The notes beneath the pieces are model-generated. The model was not told the DNA's origin and searched no databases. It saw only the letters and a list, made by a program, of their open reading frames with translations. Shown here piece by piece: positions 1-10,900 of a DNA stretch of 64,000 nucleotides. The position numbers and the translations under genes are program-made. The DNA comes from Prorocentrum cordatum (taxonomy: Eukaryota > Sar > Dinophyceae > Prorocentrales > Prorocentraceae): contig CAUYUJ010021702.1 of assembly GCA_963575745.1 (NCBI GenBank), positions 31,025 through 95,024 of the forward strand, given 5' to 3'. Within the stretch, counting starts at the first letter, position 1, and the number at the start of each line of letters is the position of its first letter.

Positions 1-545
1 GCGTGAACCACTTTTGAACCAAGTGTGCACATGGCCGTCCGACAGAGCCCACATGAAATTCGCTCTACCACCGCCTGCGAACAAGCTTCAAACCACCCAA
101 GAACCACCCCAGAACCATCCTAGAACCACGCGTGAACCATTTTTGAACCACGCGTGTATTGGGCAGTCGGCCGTTGGCAAACTCGAAATTTTGACCACCA
201 TTTGGGAACGCTGCGAAAACCACGCCAGAACCACTCCAGAACCATCCTAGAACCACGCGTGAACCACTTTTGAACCACGCTTGTACATGACCGTCCGACA
301 TGACACACATGATGCCTCCCAACCATTGTATGCGAACAATGCTGACACCACGCCAGAACCAGTTCATAACCATCCTAGAACCACGCGTGAACCACTTTTG
401 AACCACGAGCGCACAGGGCAGTCGGCCATGAGCCAATCTTAAATTGTACGGCGACCATGTGCAAATAATGCGCAACCCGCGCCAGAACCCCGTCAGAACC
501 ATCCTAGAACCACGCGGCACCATTATTGAATCCACGCGCGTGCAA
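1..545. repeat. End of the ~129-bp satellite (copy 1)
   Basis: These are the last four or so units of a satellite seen in full at 14376-18690. Each unit has a conserved core beginning AGAACCATCCTAGAACCACG and continuing through CGTGAACCACTTTTGAACC, followed by less conserved sequence. Units decay towards the right edge; the last recognisable core is near 505-545, with a faint trace at 618-640. The stretch is identical to 18151-18695 except for position 192 (T here, G at 18342). Long open frames on both strands here are by-products of the repeat. Confidence 0.9.
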
Positions 546-3289
546 AGGAAATCATCATGGCCCTTCGTGAGATCACCCGACCGCCATGCGCGAACAAGGC
601 ACGCACCACGTCAGAAACAACCCGTAGCCATCCTAGAACCATTCGCGGCGCGCTCTGGAACTACAGCAGTCGTCCGTGTGCCGCGCAGTGGCCTTCATAG
701 CGATTACCAAGCCCCTGTCGGTGATCACGCTGCAACGCATGCCAGGCTGATCCAAAGCCAGTTCCGAGCGCGCATGGGCCACCTCTACCTACGCAAGGCC
801 ACCGTTGCCAATGACCCACCGCGCTGGTATTCCTCAACGACCACGCGCACACACGCGGTACCCTTTCCAGCGAGATGTTGTAACTATTGCGAACGTCGCG
901 CCATCCACCCCTTGACAGCGCAAGGCGCTAGTGGCGCGCAACGGCCACCATCCGAATGCGGCGGGCAACAAGCGCAATCGTGGACTGACAGAACGCTGGC
1001 CTGCCAAACGCGCGCATTCCAGACGATATCGCGGCGCATGGCGCTGAGAAGATGCGTTCCAGGGAAGTTGACGGACGCGTCGCCATGAATCGTTTGCAAC
1101 GCACCGCGATGGTCACCTGCGTGGGAATGGGATGGGCCGAACGATAGGATCACTGCTACTTCTCGTGGCGCACAGCCCAAGTGATTGCGCGGCCGTGGCG
1201 TAGCTTGACAGCCGCGTTGGTTGGCGATTCCTTGAGCCCGCTCTTGGGGCTCGCCGACGGCGGTTGCCGAGGCCCAGGGCCGCGCGTGCTGCCCCGTGCC
1301 GCGCGAAGGGCGCGAACGCCATGGCATCGCCTCGGGTTGGGGGGGGGGGGGGCGCCAACTGCCACCAGGGCGCCGACCAACGCGCCTTGCGGAGCCGATT
1401 GCATTTCACAGAAGCCAGCCGAACTGCCCAACGCCCCGTCGCAGGTATTATGGCGATGCCCGCGCGCGGCGGCCGAACTACAACACGTCCGACGCCCGCA
1501 GCCTGACAGCCGCCAGATCGGCTGATGCGCCCTTGGCGATCTGGAGAAGCTGCGCAAGAAACCGCCATGCGCTTGTCCATGGCCAAGCGCTGTCGATTTC
1601 AGGGCCACGCAAGCCGCGCGCGCGAATGGCCAGCGCGCGACCGCCATGCATGTGCGATGTCTGAAGAAGGGCGCTTGCGCGAGAAGGCGACGCGCGGGCG
1701 TGGCGCAGCGGGGCGGGGCAGGCGCGAGGTGGGCTGGAATCGGGGATGGGCAAGGGTGGGCTGGGCGTTGATGGCGGGCGCTAGGAGGGGCGCCACTTGG
1801 CAGTCGGGCAGCGCGCGCGGCTTGCGCTACGGCGCGCGCCAAGCGGACGGCTCCACCGCGCGCGCAGCCGCGAGCCCACCCCTGACGCGCTAATGGGCGC
1901 GCAAAGCTTTGCGCCAGCTTGATGGGAAGGCGAAGCCGCGCGCGCGCCTTTGAGGCTCATCGCGCAGCGCGCGCGTCGGCGCAGCAGGGGGCGCGCGCGC
2001 GCGGTCGCGCGCGCGGCGAACGCTGCGACGCCAGACAGCGCACTTGGCCCTGCTGGCAGGGCGGGGGGGGAGGGTAAAGGGGGGGATGGTTGCGCGTCGT
2101 TGGTGGCCGCAATGCGGTTGTGCATTGCGATCCTCGATGCTCACGTGTCCACGATGCAGGGCGCTGGTCGTCGGCGCGAGGGCGCGCGCGGCATTGGGGG
2201 ATTTCTCGGGCGCGCGCAAGTACTTGCGTCCCCAATTCAAGGAACTGGGCATGACACCGCTAACAACGGAGTCAGACCTTACCGCGCCCTTCGCGGGCGT
2301 TCTGCTTCGTGCGCGGCATCCACAATGCCCATGGCGCGAGGCGCGAGGTCGTCCAAGGGGGAATGCGCGATTCTACCAGCGGGCGCCCGCATGCATGCAA
2401 CGCGGTGCACTGGGCGGCTGCGACACACGCGACGCTGCAATTTGGACGCTCAATTGAGCCAATATCGCACATGACTTGACAGACCCACGCTACGCGCTTG
2501 CGCTCCGCGCCCGAAGATTGTCAAATGGGGTAACGCGAGGATTGCGTACCTCGGTCGCGCGCAATGGCATGGCGGCTTCTGTCTGGTCGGCAGGCCAGCG
2601 CCGCCAGTATTTCATGCGTTGCCCCATTGATGGTCACCGTCACCCGACCAGTAGTTCCTGCGCGTGTTCCTGCCACGCTTACATGGTGGCCTGCGCATTC
2701 GCCTGCAATCGCCCGCTCTGCGCGCTGGCCGCGGGCGTTCGCCTCGACTGGCGCGAATCGGCGATTGCGCTAGTAGAGTGATATTCACGCGCTGACGTTA
2801 TGGCGCGGTTAGCGCTACGCCCGATCGAAAACGCATTGCTCGCGCGAGCGTGCTGCGAGCGCGTCGTCCGGACTAAAGAATCATCTTGGGGCACCGTTGT
2901 CGATCTCCGTCGTATACTATGGACTGCGGGCACATGTAATTTAACCTCGTTGGTTGGACTAGGATATCCGTGGGCAGCAATATAACAGAAACTGCGTTAA
3001 CTCGCCTCTGCCGATGTTACGCGGCGCGGACTTACTCCAAAGTTGCGTGGGTAGCGATGGCTGTCCGTTCTTGATATTTCGGAATGTCCGAGGACACGTT
3101 CTTATCCTTGCTTGTCCGATCCTGAGAATACCCAAGAGACAACGGGGGCATCGGGGTAACAACGCGAGGGGGTCAAAGAGGGTTAAAAGGAGGAACACGG
3201 GCCGCAAAACTAGAAAACTGATGCCCCCCACTCCCCCCCTCCCCCACTGCAAGGAAGGGGTCGGCACGGTCGCAAGACGGAATATAACA
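546..3289. other. GC-rich stretch with no supported gene
   Basis: The sequence is rich in GCGC and CGCG, which opens many overlapping frames on both strands (for example 1156-1842 on the minus strand). None has motifs or a believable codon pattern. A run of G lies at 1341-1352. I see no RNA gene here. The copy at 18696-21439 is the same. Confidence 0.6.
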
Positions 3290-3408
3290 GAGGAGGAGGA
3301 GGATGGGGGAGGGGAGTAGGATGGAGGAGGAGAAGGAGGAAGAGGGAGAGGGGAGTAGGAAGAAGAGGAGGACGGGGAGGAGGAGGGGGAGGAGGGGGAG
3401 GGAGGGGG
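3290..3408 (+). repeat. GGA-type purine tract
   Basis: Imperfect GGA/GGGGA repeats make this strand almost wholly purine. It lies about 100 bp before the spliced-leader-like sequence. The copy is at 21440-21558. Confidence 0.9.
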
Positions 3409-3504
3409 CCCTTTTGGGCCAACCACCTAACACGTGGCATTGGCATTGTCTGTGACGCTTCCGGAAGGCCGAGGTTTCTCGCGGCCAGGTCCTGGCACTA
3501 CGCT

Positions 3505-3524
3505 CATAGCCATTTTGGATCCAG
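3505..3524 (+). other. Relic spliced-leader-like sequence
   Basis: The bases CATAGCCATTTTGGATCCAG match the corresponding 20 bases of the dinoflagellate spliced leader at 17 positions. It lies 76 bp upstream of the ATG at 3600 and on the same strand. In dinoflagellates such sequences in genomic DNA are known as relics of trans-spliced mRNA that was reverse-transcribed and reinserted. The identical copy is at 21655-21674. Confidence 0.6.
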
Positions 3525-3570
3525 GCCAGTCGGCCACCTTGCAGGTCCAGAGGAGCTCTTAGGCCATACT

Positions 3571-3589
3571 GGGATATTTTTTTCTTCAG
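3571..3589 (+). promoter_or_regulatory. Putative trans-splice acceptor
   Basis: A run of T and C ends in CAG at 3587-3589, ten bases before the ATG at 3600. This is the arrangement expected for a spliced-leader acceptor, giving a very short 5' UTR after trans-splicing. The copy is at 21721-21739. Inferred from position and composition only. Confidence 0.45.
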
Positions 3590-3599
3590 CTTTACCTGG

Positions 3600-5295
3600 A
3601 TGGCGGATGTTGAGTTTTCTGATATCAGTGGAGAGGTCCTCTCAGTTGCGTCTGCTTTTACTTCGGCGACCAGGAGGACGAACAGCGGCGGCCCCTCGCG
3701 CGACTGCGTTTGCCACCTGTGCGAAGAGACGCTGCCCCTCTACAAAGTTGCGCGGGGAGTTGATTTCTGCCAACCGTGCTTTGCACGGGTCAGGGCGAAC
3801 CATCGCCGCCTCACGGCCCTTGTCAACGGTAAGTCGGAACTCGCGGATGACAAGCACACCATGATCAACGAGCCCGACGTTTGGAGGAACCAGCCATTTT
3901 TCGCTTCGGACGGGCAGAGGGCGCAGCAGAAGGCGCTGGCCCGCGTGGCGGCGAACTTCAACGAGCAGGTGAAGATCGAGCAAGACTTGAACTTGTCTGA
4001 CAAGGTGGGCCTCACCAAGCGTCGGTACAAGTCGAACAGGACACGAGGGTCTTAAGATGCAAGTGGCCACACGCGTGTGAACCCCTTGCCGTCCCCACAC
4101 TTTCTGACTCCCGTCGTGGGGTGGCATCGGCGTTCGTGCCGCGTCGTGTCCACTTGCATGTTGAGGCGATCCTGGAAGGAGGGAGGAGTCCGACAACGAC
4201 CTCGAGTCCGCCGAGCTTTCGGACGACTTCGACGAGCTGCACGGGAAGCAGGAGATTGAGAATGTCCACGACATGACAGACAGCAGCGGGCGCAAGTTGG
4301 TCTGGGTACACGAGGCGCCTCGCTTTCGGAGCGTGAGGGGCAAGCAGAAGCTAGAGGGCACCAGGCGCGGTGGTGACTTTGGCGGCGGCGGTCCGAGTGC
4401 CTCTGGTGGCGGGCATGCCGCCAGGCTCTCTCGCGGGAGCAGCCGCGATGGAGACGCTGATAATCAGCTTTCCAAACGGGCTCGGACTGGCAAGACTGGC
4501 GGCGGCTCTGCAGGTTCGCATGCGCAGAGCCCCGAGGAGAAGTCTGACGGCGTCAGGTTCCTCGAGCAACGCCAGGCCATCATGCAGACCTTGAAGGACT
4601 TGTCTGCCCAGCTTCAGGGGCCAAAGGCTGGAGATGCTCAATCGCGCCTGCCCTCTCAGAGACCTCATACTCGCCCTCCCACGCCTCTCACCTCCACGCT
4701 CGTCTTCTCCAGATCCAGCTCCCCCAACCTTCTCTACATCTTCCCCTTCCTCGCGATTGAACTTTTCCATAAGGGATTGCAGAAGGGCGTGAAGACCATG
4801 CAGGAGGACATCAAGTCTAGGGGTATCGACTCCGAGCTATTGCCTTTCTCGCCCTCGAGTGTATTGGAGGATATCAGCACCGCCATTGCCGACCTCGGCA
4901 AGAGCAGCGACATGGCCCAGAAGGTGAAGGCGCACGAGATCACCATCCTGAACGATAATATCAAGTTGATCCAGACCAAAGTGGCGGATGCCAAGAAGAA
5001 GAAAGACGATCTCGGTGAGGCCGTGGACTTCTGCGTCAAGGAGGTCCGCGCGAAGGAGCGGGCGCAGGGACAGAAGGTGTATTGGGCCACGTACACCATC
5101 GAGAAGGCGCTGATCAAGGGGGGCTTCGGCAAGATGCACGCCAAGAAATTCAGCAGGGTGATCCACGCCCTCGAGGAAGATGGCGACATCGTGCACCAGT
5201 ACCCTGGTCCAGGCAGTGATGCCGAGAAGCGCCAAAGCTTCATGGTGCTTGAGATTGGGAAGCCGAAGCAGGAGCTCGATCTGGATGGATTCGGG
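3600..5295 (+). CDS. Unknown protein, first part, cut by gap (copy 1)
   Basis: This is the 5' part of the gene found whole at 21750-24216. Exon 1 starts at the ATG at 3600, just after the putative trans-splice acceptor. The frame continues after an intron at 4048-4165 and a probable second intron at 4627-4773, and is open to the N gap at 5296. The only protein change from the full copy in this part is Arg for Lys at codon 5155-5157. The gene is truncated by the assembly, not by a stop codon. See the full copy for domains. Confidence 0.7.
4048..4165 (+). other. Introner-like intron with hairpin ends (copy 1)
   Basis: The open frame from 3600 ends at a TAA at 4053, while a second, acidic frame runs into the ATG at 4273 from about 4166. 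Removing 4048-4165 joins the two frames. The ends are inverted repeats: 4051-4074 (containing ATGCAAGTGG) pairs with 4139-4164 (containing CCACTTGCAT), and an inner CCCCAC/GTGGGG pair extends the hairpin. GAGG occurs at both junctions like a target-site duplication. The frame-consistent cut gives GG at the 5' end and AG at the 3' end; the GT-AG alternative breaks the frame. The copy is at 22198-22315. Confidence 0.6.
4627..4773 (+). other. In-frame introner-like intron (copy 1)
   Basis: This 147-nt segment begins GC, ends AG, contains no stop in the gene frame and encodes an unlikely Pro/Ser/Leu-rich insert. TCAATCGCG near 4638-4646 is inverted as CGCGATTGA near 4752-4760, inside longer imperfect arms. 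AAGG stands at both junctions. Because it keeps the frame, an automatic gene caller would leave it in the protein. The copy is at 22777-22923. Confidence 0.5.
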
Positions 5296-5395
5296 NNNNN
5301 NNNNNNNNNNNNNNNNNNNNNNNNNNNNNNNNNNNNNNNNNNNNNNNNNNNNNNNNNNNNNNNNNNNNNNNNNNNNNNNNNNNNNNNNNNNNNNN
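5296..5395. other. Assembly gap, 100 N
   Basis: Exactly 100 N, the usual filler for a join of unknown length. To the left is the middle of a gene; to the right is a CTC array. The true sequence to the left should continue as at 23446 onward. Confidence 0.98.
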
Positions 5396-5648
5396 CTCCT
5401 CCGTCTCCTCCGTCTTCTCCGTCTCTTCCGTCTCCTCCTCTTCCTCCTTCTTCTCCTCCGCCTCCTCTTCCGTCTCCGTCTCCTCCTCCTCCGTCTCCTC
5501 CTTCTCCGTCTCCTCCGCTTCCTCCGTCTCCTCCGTCTCCTCCGTTTCCGCCTTCTCCTCCGTCTCTTCCCTCTTCGTTTCCTCCTCCTCCTCCTCCTCC
5601 TCCAACTCTTCCTCCTCATCCTCCTCATCCTCCTCTTCCTCCTCCACA
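5396..5648 (+). repeat. CTC/CTCCGT pyrimidine array
   Basis: Imperfect CTC repeats with frequent CTCCGT variants. It begins at the gap edge, so its full length is unknown. Confidence 0.95.
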
Positions 5649-6239
5649 ATTACACAATATGAAAATACTCTCCCACTTCCCCTGATGGCGTCCCGAAGAT
5701 ATCCGACCCCCCCCGCGTACTGTTTTTTTACACACAGGATTCCCGGGAAACGGGTTTTCGCCTGCGCCTGCGTTTTTTTCAAAATGCTGCTCTCGCTGAG
5801 GCGCCGGCCTCATTTCTGCTCCCGAATCGTTCCGAATCGTGCTCCCGCTGCAGCGTGGGCCTCATTTTCGGATCGGTGTTTGGCCTCCGTCGTTCAGGAT
5901 GGCGTTCTCGCCCCAGCGCGGGCCTTTTCTCGCGCGCCCATCCGCCCGCCACCACCGCGCCGCACCACCACACCACCACCACCACCACCACCACATCACC
6001 ACCACCACCACCACCACCACCACCACCCACCACCACCACCACCACCACCACCACCACCACGACAACCACGCACACACGCACGCACGCACGCACGTGCACC
6101 ACCACCCACTACGCACGCGCGCGCGGAGCCACAGGTCCGCTACGACACGCGTCCGCGGATAGAGAAAATCAGCGCCATGGTAAGGGATGGGAGGGAAGGG
6201 GTAGGACGTCAGATATGACGCGAGCGCACCTAGCTTGCT
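5649..6239 (+). repeat. Spacer with CAC microsatellite
   Basis: No gene is supported. CAC repeats run from about 5951 to 6062 and pass into CACG repeats to about 6095. His-rich or Thr-rich frames here are repeat artefacts. Confidence 0.85.
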
Positions 6240-6829
6240 CCACTCCTCCTCCTCCTCCTCCTCCTCCTGTCTCCTCCTCCCCTCCTCCTTCTCCTCCTTC
6301 TCCTCCTTCGTTTCCTCCTCCTCCTCGTCCTCCTCATCCTCCTCCTCCTCCTCCTCCTCCTCCTCCTCCTCCTCCTCCGTCTCCTCCTGGTCCTCTTCCT
6401 CCTTCTCCTCTTCCGTCTCCTCCGTTTCCTCTTCCTCCTCCTCCGTCTCCTCCTCCTCCTCTTCCGTCTCCTTGTCATATTCCTCCTCATTATTATATTT
6501 TTTCTCCCCTTTCTCCGCCTCATCTTCCCCCTCCTCCTCGCCCTCCGCCTCCTCCTGCTCATCATCCTCATCATCATCAGCATCATCCTCGTCCTCCTCC
6601 TCCTCCTCCTCATCATCATCCTCCTCCTCCGTCTCATCCGTCTTTTCCATATCATCCGTCCCCGCCGTTTCTTCCATCTTCTCCGTCTCCTCCGTCTCCT
6701 TTTCCTCCTCCGCCTCTTCCCTCTTAGTTTCCTCCTCCTTCTCCTCCTCTTCCTCCTACTACTACTCCTCCTCCTCCTCCTCCTCCGCCTCATCCTCCTC
6801 CTCCTCCGCCTCCTCCTTGTTCCTCCCCT
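6240..6829 (+). repeat. CTC/CTCCGT pyrimidine array
   Basis: About 590 bp of imperfect CTC repeats with some CAT units near 6560-6625. It ends exactly where the spliced-leader-like sequence at 6830 begins. Confidence 0.95.
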
Positions 6830-6851
6830 TCCGTAGCCATTTCGGTTCAAG
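6830..6851 (+). other. Relic spliced leader, 20 of 22 bases
   Basis: Starting at T6830, the sequence CCGTAGCCATTTCGGTTCAA plus G matches the dinoflagellate spliced leader (TCCGTAGCC ATTTTGGCTCAAG) at 20 of 22 positions. The differences are C for T at 6843 and T for C at 6846. It directly follows the CTC array and lies upstream of the gene at 7958, same strand. A match this good is very unlikely by chance in 64 kb. Confidence 0.85.
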
Positions 6852-7957
6852 TGGCAAGACCGAAAGATACACACAAGTGTAGGGAAATACATACCCCCAT
6901 AACCACAAACAGTGCTCAGAGTGACGACGCTGCCCGCAAGACGAGGCTCTTGAGAGGCCAACAAAGCCTTGTGGGGGCTCAAAAACCAAGGCAAAGTGAT
7001 TCGCCATGGCTGGGCAACGTTGGGACGGATTTTCAATTTTCGCGTTATCATATAATGTTCGGTAATATATCAAGTGCATGTCAGCGGACCCCAAGGGTTC
7101 CCATCCTCCTCCTGCCCCTTCCGCTTCTCCAACCGCAGTCAATACCATCATCATCATTACCGTGGCTACTGAATTATTGGGCAGTCTGAAGCACCACTGG
7201 AGTCCCCCCAAAGGGTTTCGCGGATCAAACCTCCGCCCTCAGCACAGCACTTGGACATTGGCCTCGAGGGGGCCCCTGCGGTACATTGCCAGAATCCCCG
7301 CATCTCGCTGCTTTTGGGGCTGCGGCGGACATACGTTATTGGGCCACGTTCGTGTCATGCCAGCTGTTCTAGGGCATCCAACACAACATCAAACATCGCA
7401 GCCATTTTGGCTCATGTCGACATCTTTATGGACTTCGATCACGAGTCCGTGCCAGGGTCTCCAGCTGAGGCCCCATTCGCGGACATCGATGGCGATGTGC
7501 TGATCGGCCGTGAAGGCCACCTCACTGGGCCTTGCAACGCTTCGTGGGAGTCGAGGGTTGGCGATTGGTGGGTCATAGGCATGGTTTGGCAGCCGTGGTG
7601 AAACTCTGATGCGAGTTTGGTCGTCCCTGGTCCAGGGGGCAGGGGATATCAGATGTCATTGGAAACTGTTGAGGTGGGGACGGGGGCACTTGGGGGTGGA
7701 TGGCGAGGAGGCTACGGAGGACAGGGGGAAGGAGGACGGCGACGTCGACGAGCATGTGGGGTGGAACGCCATCCAGGAGGGCCCCTTGAGGGCCAACGGG
7801 GTTTTCAGTTTTCAGGACGGTTTGCGGGAACACTACGGTTAGATGTTCGACGCCACCTGCCAACCCGTGCCGACGCCCGCCACTCTCCCACCCCCGAGGC
7901 GTTGAGGCTTCCCGCAAGCGCGGGCGCAGACCACGAGAGCACACGGACCACGGTGAC
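6852..7957 (+). other. 5' region of the large gene, exons unresolved
   Basis: No complete gene. The frame of the gene at 7958 is open for some way upstream and encodes a basic stretch (RKRGRRPRE), so the true first exon probably begins before 7958. A frame at 7380-7530 with an acidic stretch (PFADIDGDVLIG) may be another exon, but I could not join it. The 7573-8088 minus-strand frame is a shadow. Confidence 0.35.
7397..7416 (+). other. Second relic spliced-leader-like sequence
   Basis: CGCAGCCATTTTGGCTCATG matches 18 of 20 bases of the spliced leader. It lies 546 bp downstream of the relic at 6830 and on the same strand, still upstream of the gene at 7958. It could also be ordinary codons in a possible upstream exon. 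Two leader relics before one gene would fit two rounds of retroposition. Confidence 0.55.
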
Positions 7958-10900
7958 ATGTTCTTGGCGATTGTATGTTCAGTTGCGGGTTTCTCAGGCT
8001 TCAGGCTCACCGACGCACGAGGTACCATACAGTCACTCCAGGTGGAGTCGATCGCGTTGGCCAGATGGGAAGCTCTTTCGTGTGACATGATAAACGAGCT
8101 TGACAGAGATGCGCTCGAGATGCTTCACCATGCAACCACAAAATGCAAATCAAACGTTTACGGTTGCATTGGTTACAATATTATTGATTGCCAGCGATTG
8201 ATCAGGTCTGTCATTGTGCCGCCGATGGTTTGGAATGTGTGGAACTACATCGCAGCATGCGAGACCTATGCCAACACCGATCGACTGCATATTGTGACAT
8301 GTGCGGAACAAGCAAAGGAGTGGGCTCGCCTGTCACTCGACGCGGATGTATCATTAATGGCGAAGCTCCCTGTATTTACATCGTTTGAGTTTGCTCGGCG
8401 ACTCTCATCGCAGTGGCCAGCATTGAAACTGATACCATTGACAGACAACTACAGGCCTTCAAAACACTTGTTGAAAGTTGGCCCGACACTGCAGGAATAC
8501 AAATTCTGGAGAGAGAAGTACAAGTCCGAGTGTCCACACCCGATCGCGGCTGGGAGCCGCGGGTCTTCCTTCAGCAAGGTGGTGCGACACAACCTGCCTG
8601 ACAAGTTTGCCACGTATCCTGCGGTGGTCGTCATTGACTTTCTGGACGCGTCACGGTACCTCAAGTCCTTGGATGGCGTTCATGCTGCAAAGAAAGCGTT
8701 TGCAAAAGTGTTGGCCAAGCACAGTGCCACTGCAGGAGCGGAGCTGTCAGCTCAGTCGTTCAGCATTGGGCGAGAAATCCTCCGCGTCGGACGCGTTAGA
8801 TTCGACATTGCCTGCATGGTCCTCATGAGATTGTGGTTTGAGCTGAACCTTCGCGACACGGCAATCTACATGTTCACAGACGGTTCCCCTCAGTGGCGAG
8901 GCGTTGAGATGATGGGGACATCCATGGACTGTATCAAGTCGACGTCGACATCGTGGTGGCACCGCAGGTTTCTTTTGCCGATCGTTCAGATCGGGAACGG
9001 TCAATTGACTCTGGAGGGGAAGACGTACGCGGCGCTGTGGAAAATCATGCTGATGGTCGGACAGAGCTACGTGGCGATGCGAACATTTCTATCTAAGGTG
9101 GTCTCGATCACAAGTGATCTTGGTACCGAGCGGCTGCTGGCCGCATCGCCAGACATCCTCGTGGACTTTTGCATGCACGTTGGGATTCCTTTACCTCGCC
9201 ACGTGGTTCGTGGACCCAGATTGTTTCCTGTTGCACTACTGTCACCTGGATGGATGCATATATTGGACACTGTCCTGAGGCGAGGTCTTTCGAGCCTTCC
9301 ATTTTTCCCAGCGTGGTTGACGGGGGTCAAGGCTGTGATCAACTTCTTGCGCGCTTACGGGGATGACATCACAAAGGCCATCAAGAGCGAGTTCCCAGTC
9401 TTGGCACAGACAGTTTCTAAGACGAAAGCTCCATACTTCGCCCAGTGGCGGTGGGGAACGCTTGCGAGGGTGTGCGACGCAGTACAGGGAGTTCTCCAGA
9501 TACTCACACGGATGTGGGACCGATTCGATTTCGTCAAGAAGCTGAAAGACACCACGCTCGTGAAGCATGTCAAGTCGGCGTTGCTGAGCTCGGATTGGCA
9601 CTTGCACTTCACGTTCGTGTCGTGGTACGTGCTCTGGCTGACGTCGCTGCAGTCGTGGGGGGGCGGCTGCAAGTGCCACCAGGAGCAGCTCGAGGCCGGC
9701 GAGAACGTGGAGTGCGCGAGGAAGGGCAGGATGCTGCCCTACGCGTTCACCAGAGCGCAGCACTGGTTATCGGCAGCATGGGAGCAAACGCACTCAACCA
9801 CGCCCATTGGCCAAACCTTCACCCTCCTCCAGGGCGGCGGCGGGGGGAGGAGGAGGGAAGGGAGGTCCATGGGCTGGGCTTGCGTGCGTTTGGGTGCTCC
9901 ACAGGCAGGCGTGGACACCATCAACGACTGGACGCTCCAAGACTTCGGCGGCCAAGTGGATCTACGGAACATGTGTTTCGGTGCAGTGAAATACGCTCAA
10001 GCATTGTGCCTTCGAAAACTGGAGTTTCTGGATCGAGTGCCGTACCTTTTTGCTAGATTGGACGAACCTGGAGTGGCGGCTCGGACGATTCAACAGTTCT
10101 TATCGGCCCCGCTGGAGGCCCACCACCCTCTTACGTTGGAGTTCCTCGGCCCTTCATCGGTTCTCAAGGTGCACGTGCACAAGCTTGCCGAGAACGGAGG
10201 GGAGATGCCAGATATTCTTTTTGCTAGGGTTCAATCGTTGAAAGATGTTCCTTTTGATGATCATGTTGCAGAAGGGCCTCACGCTGCAGCCAAACGTATA
10301 TTGTCCAACGGCAGGTCGACACGGTTTCCTTTCGTATCTGCTACGCTACGCTTGAACCAGAATTTGCGCGACAAGGATGGCCTTCTTCGAGAGACTGGGG
10401 CTACGATGCAACATATTTGGAATACTTGGTCACGCGTGGTGAACATGAAAGACCCCAACCGTCCTTGCAGAGCAAAGCCAGGTCGAATCAAGCAGACCAT
10501 CTACCAACTTCACACGCATGATGCGTTTCATCGACGGGGCATCTGCCGAGGGCATGGCGGCCATGAGTTTCGAGCCCCTGGTGATTCTGTATTTGGCGTC
10601 GCACATGGTTCTGGAGCACCTGGTCCAGATGGCCCTGCCGATGACGAGAGTGGTGGACAGCCAGCCAGCATGACCGACCAGCAGAAGTTGATGCTCGACT
10701 TCTTGCAGCACACGTTGAGCCAGTTCGACTACTTCTCTCTTTGCGACGGTCTCGACGACGATGGGATTCGCGTGTACCAGGTTGTTTCGAAACAAGCCAG
10801 AGACATTTTGGTGGATACGTTCGACAAGGCGGCGGTGGACCAAGCCACGTGGGCGCTTTTGCCGTTCGACGCCTTGCAGGGCCCTGATGTCGTTCCTGGG

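Larger units (their letters stand above)
1..5295. repeat. 5.3-kb segment duplicated at 18151-23445
   Basis: Every base I compared matches the sequence 18150 bases downstream, except four substitutions: 192 (T/G), 2913 (T/C), 4824 (T/C) and 5156 (G/A). No indels were seen. The match ends only because this copy runs into the N gap inside a gene. The substitution at 5156 changes Arg to Lys; the one at 4824 is silent. This may be a recent tandem duplication of at least 18 kb, an allelic contig placed beside its partner, or a scaffolding artefact. The left limit of the duplication lies outside the window. Confidence 0.95.

Noticed and set aside
65-535. Long frames on both strands in the satellite (Trp/Phe/Gly-rich or Asn/His/Thr-rich)
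   Set aside because: The unit length is a multiple of three and has few stop triplets, so frames stay open on both strands. No motifs.
629-650. Spliced-leader match CCGTAGCCAT at 629 and 18773
   Set aside because: Only the first ten bases match; the rest is satellite core.
1113-2474. Many overlapping frames in the GC-rich spacer as genes
   Set aside because: High GC removes stop codons in all frames; the frames overlap on both strands, lack motifs and show no preferred start.
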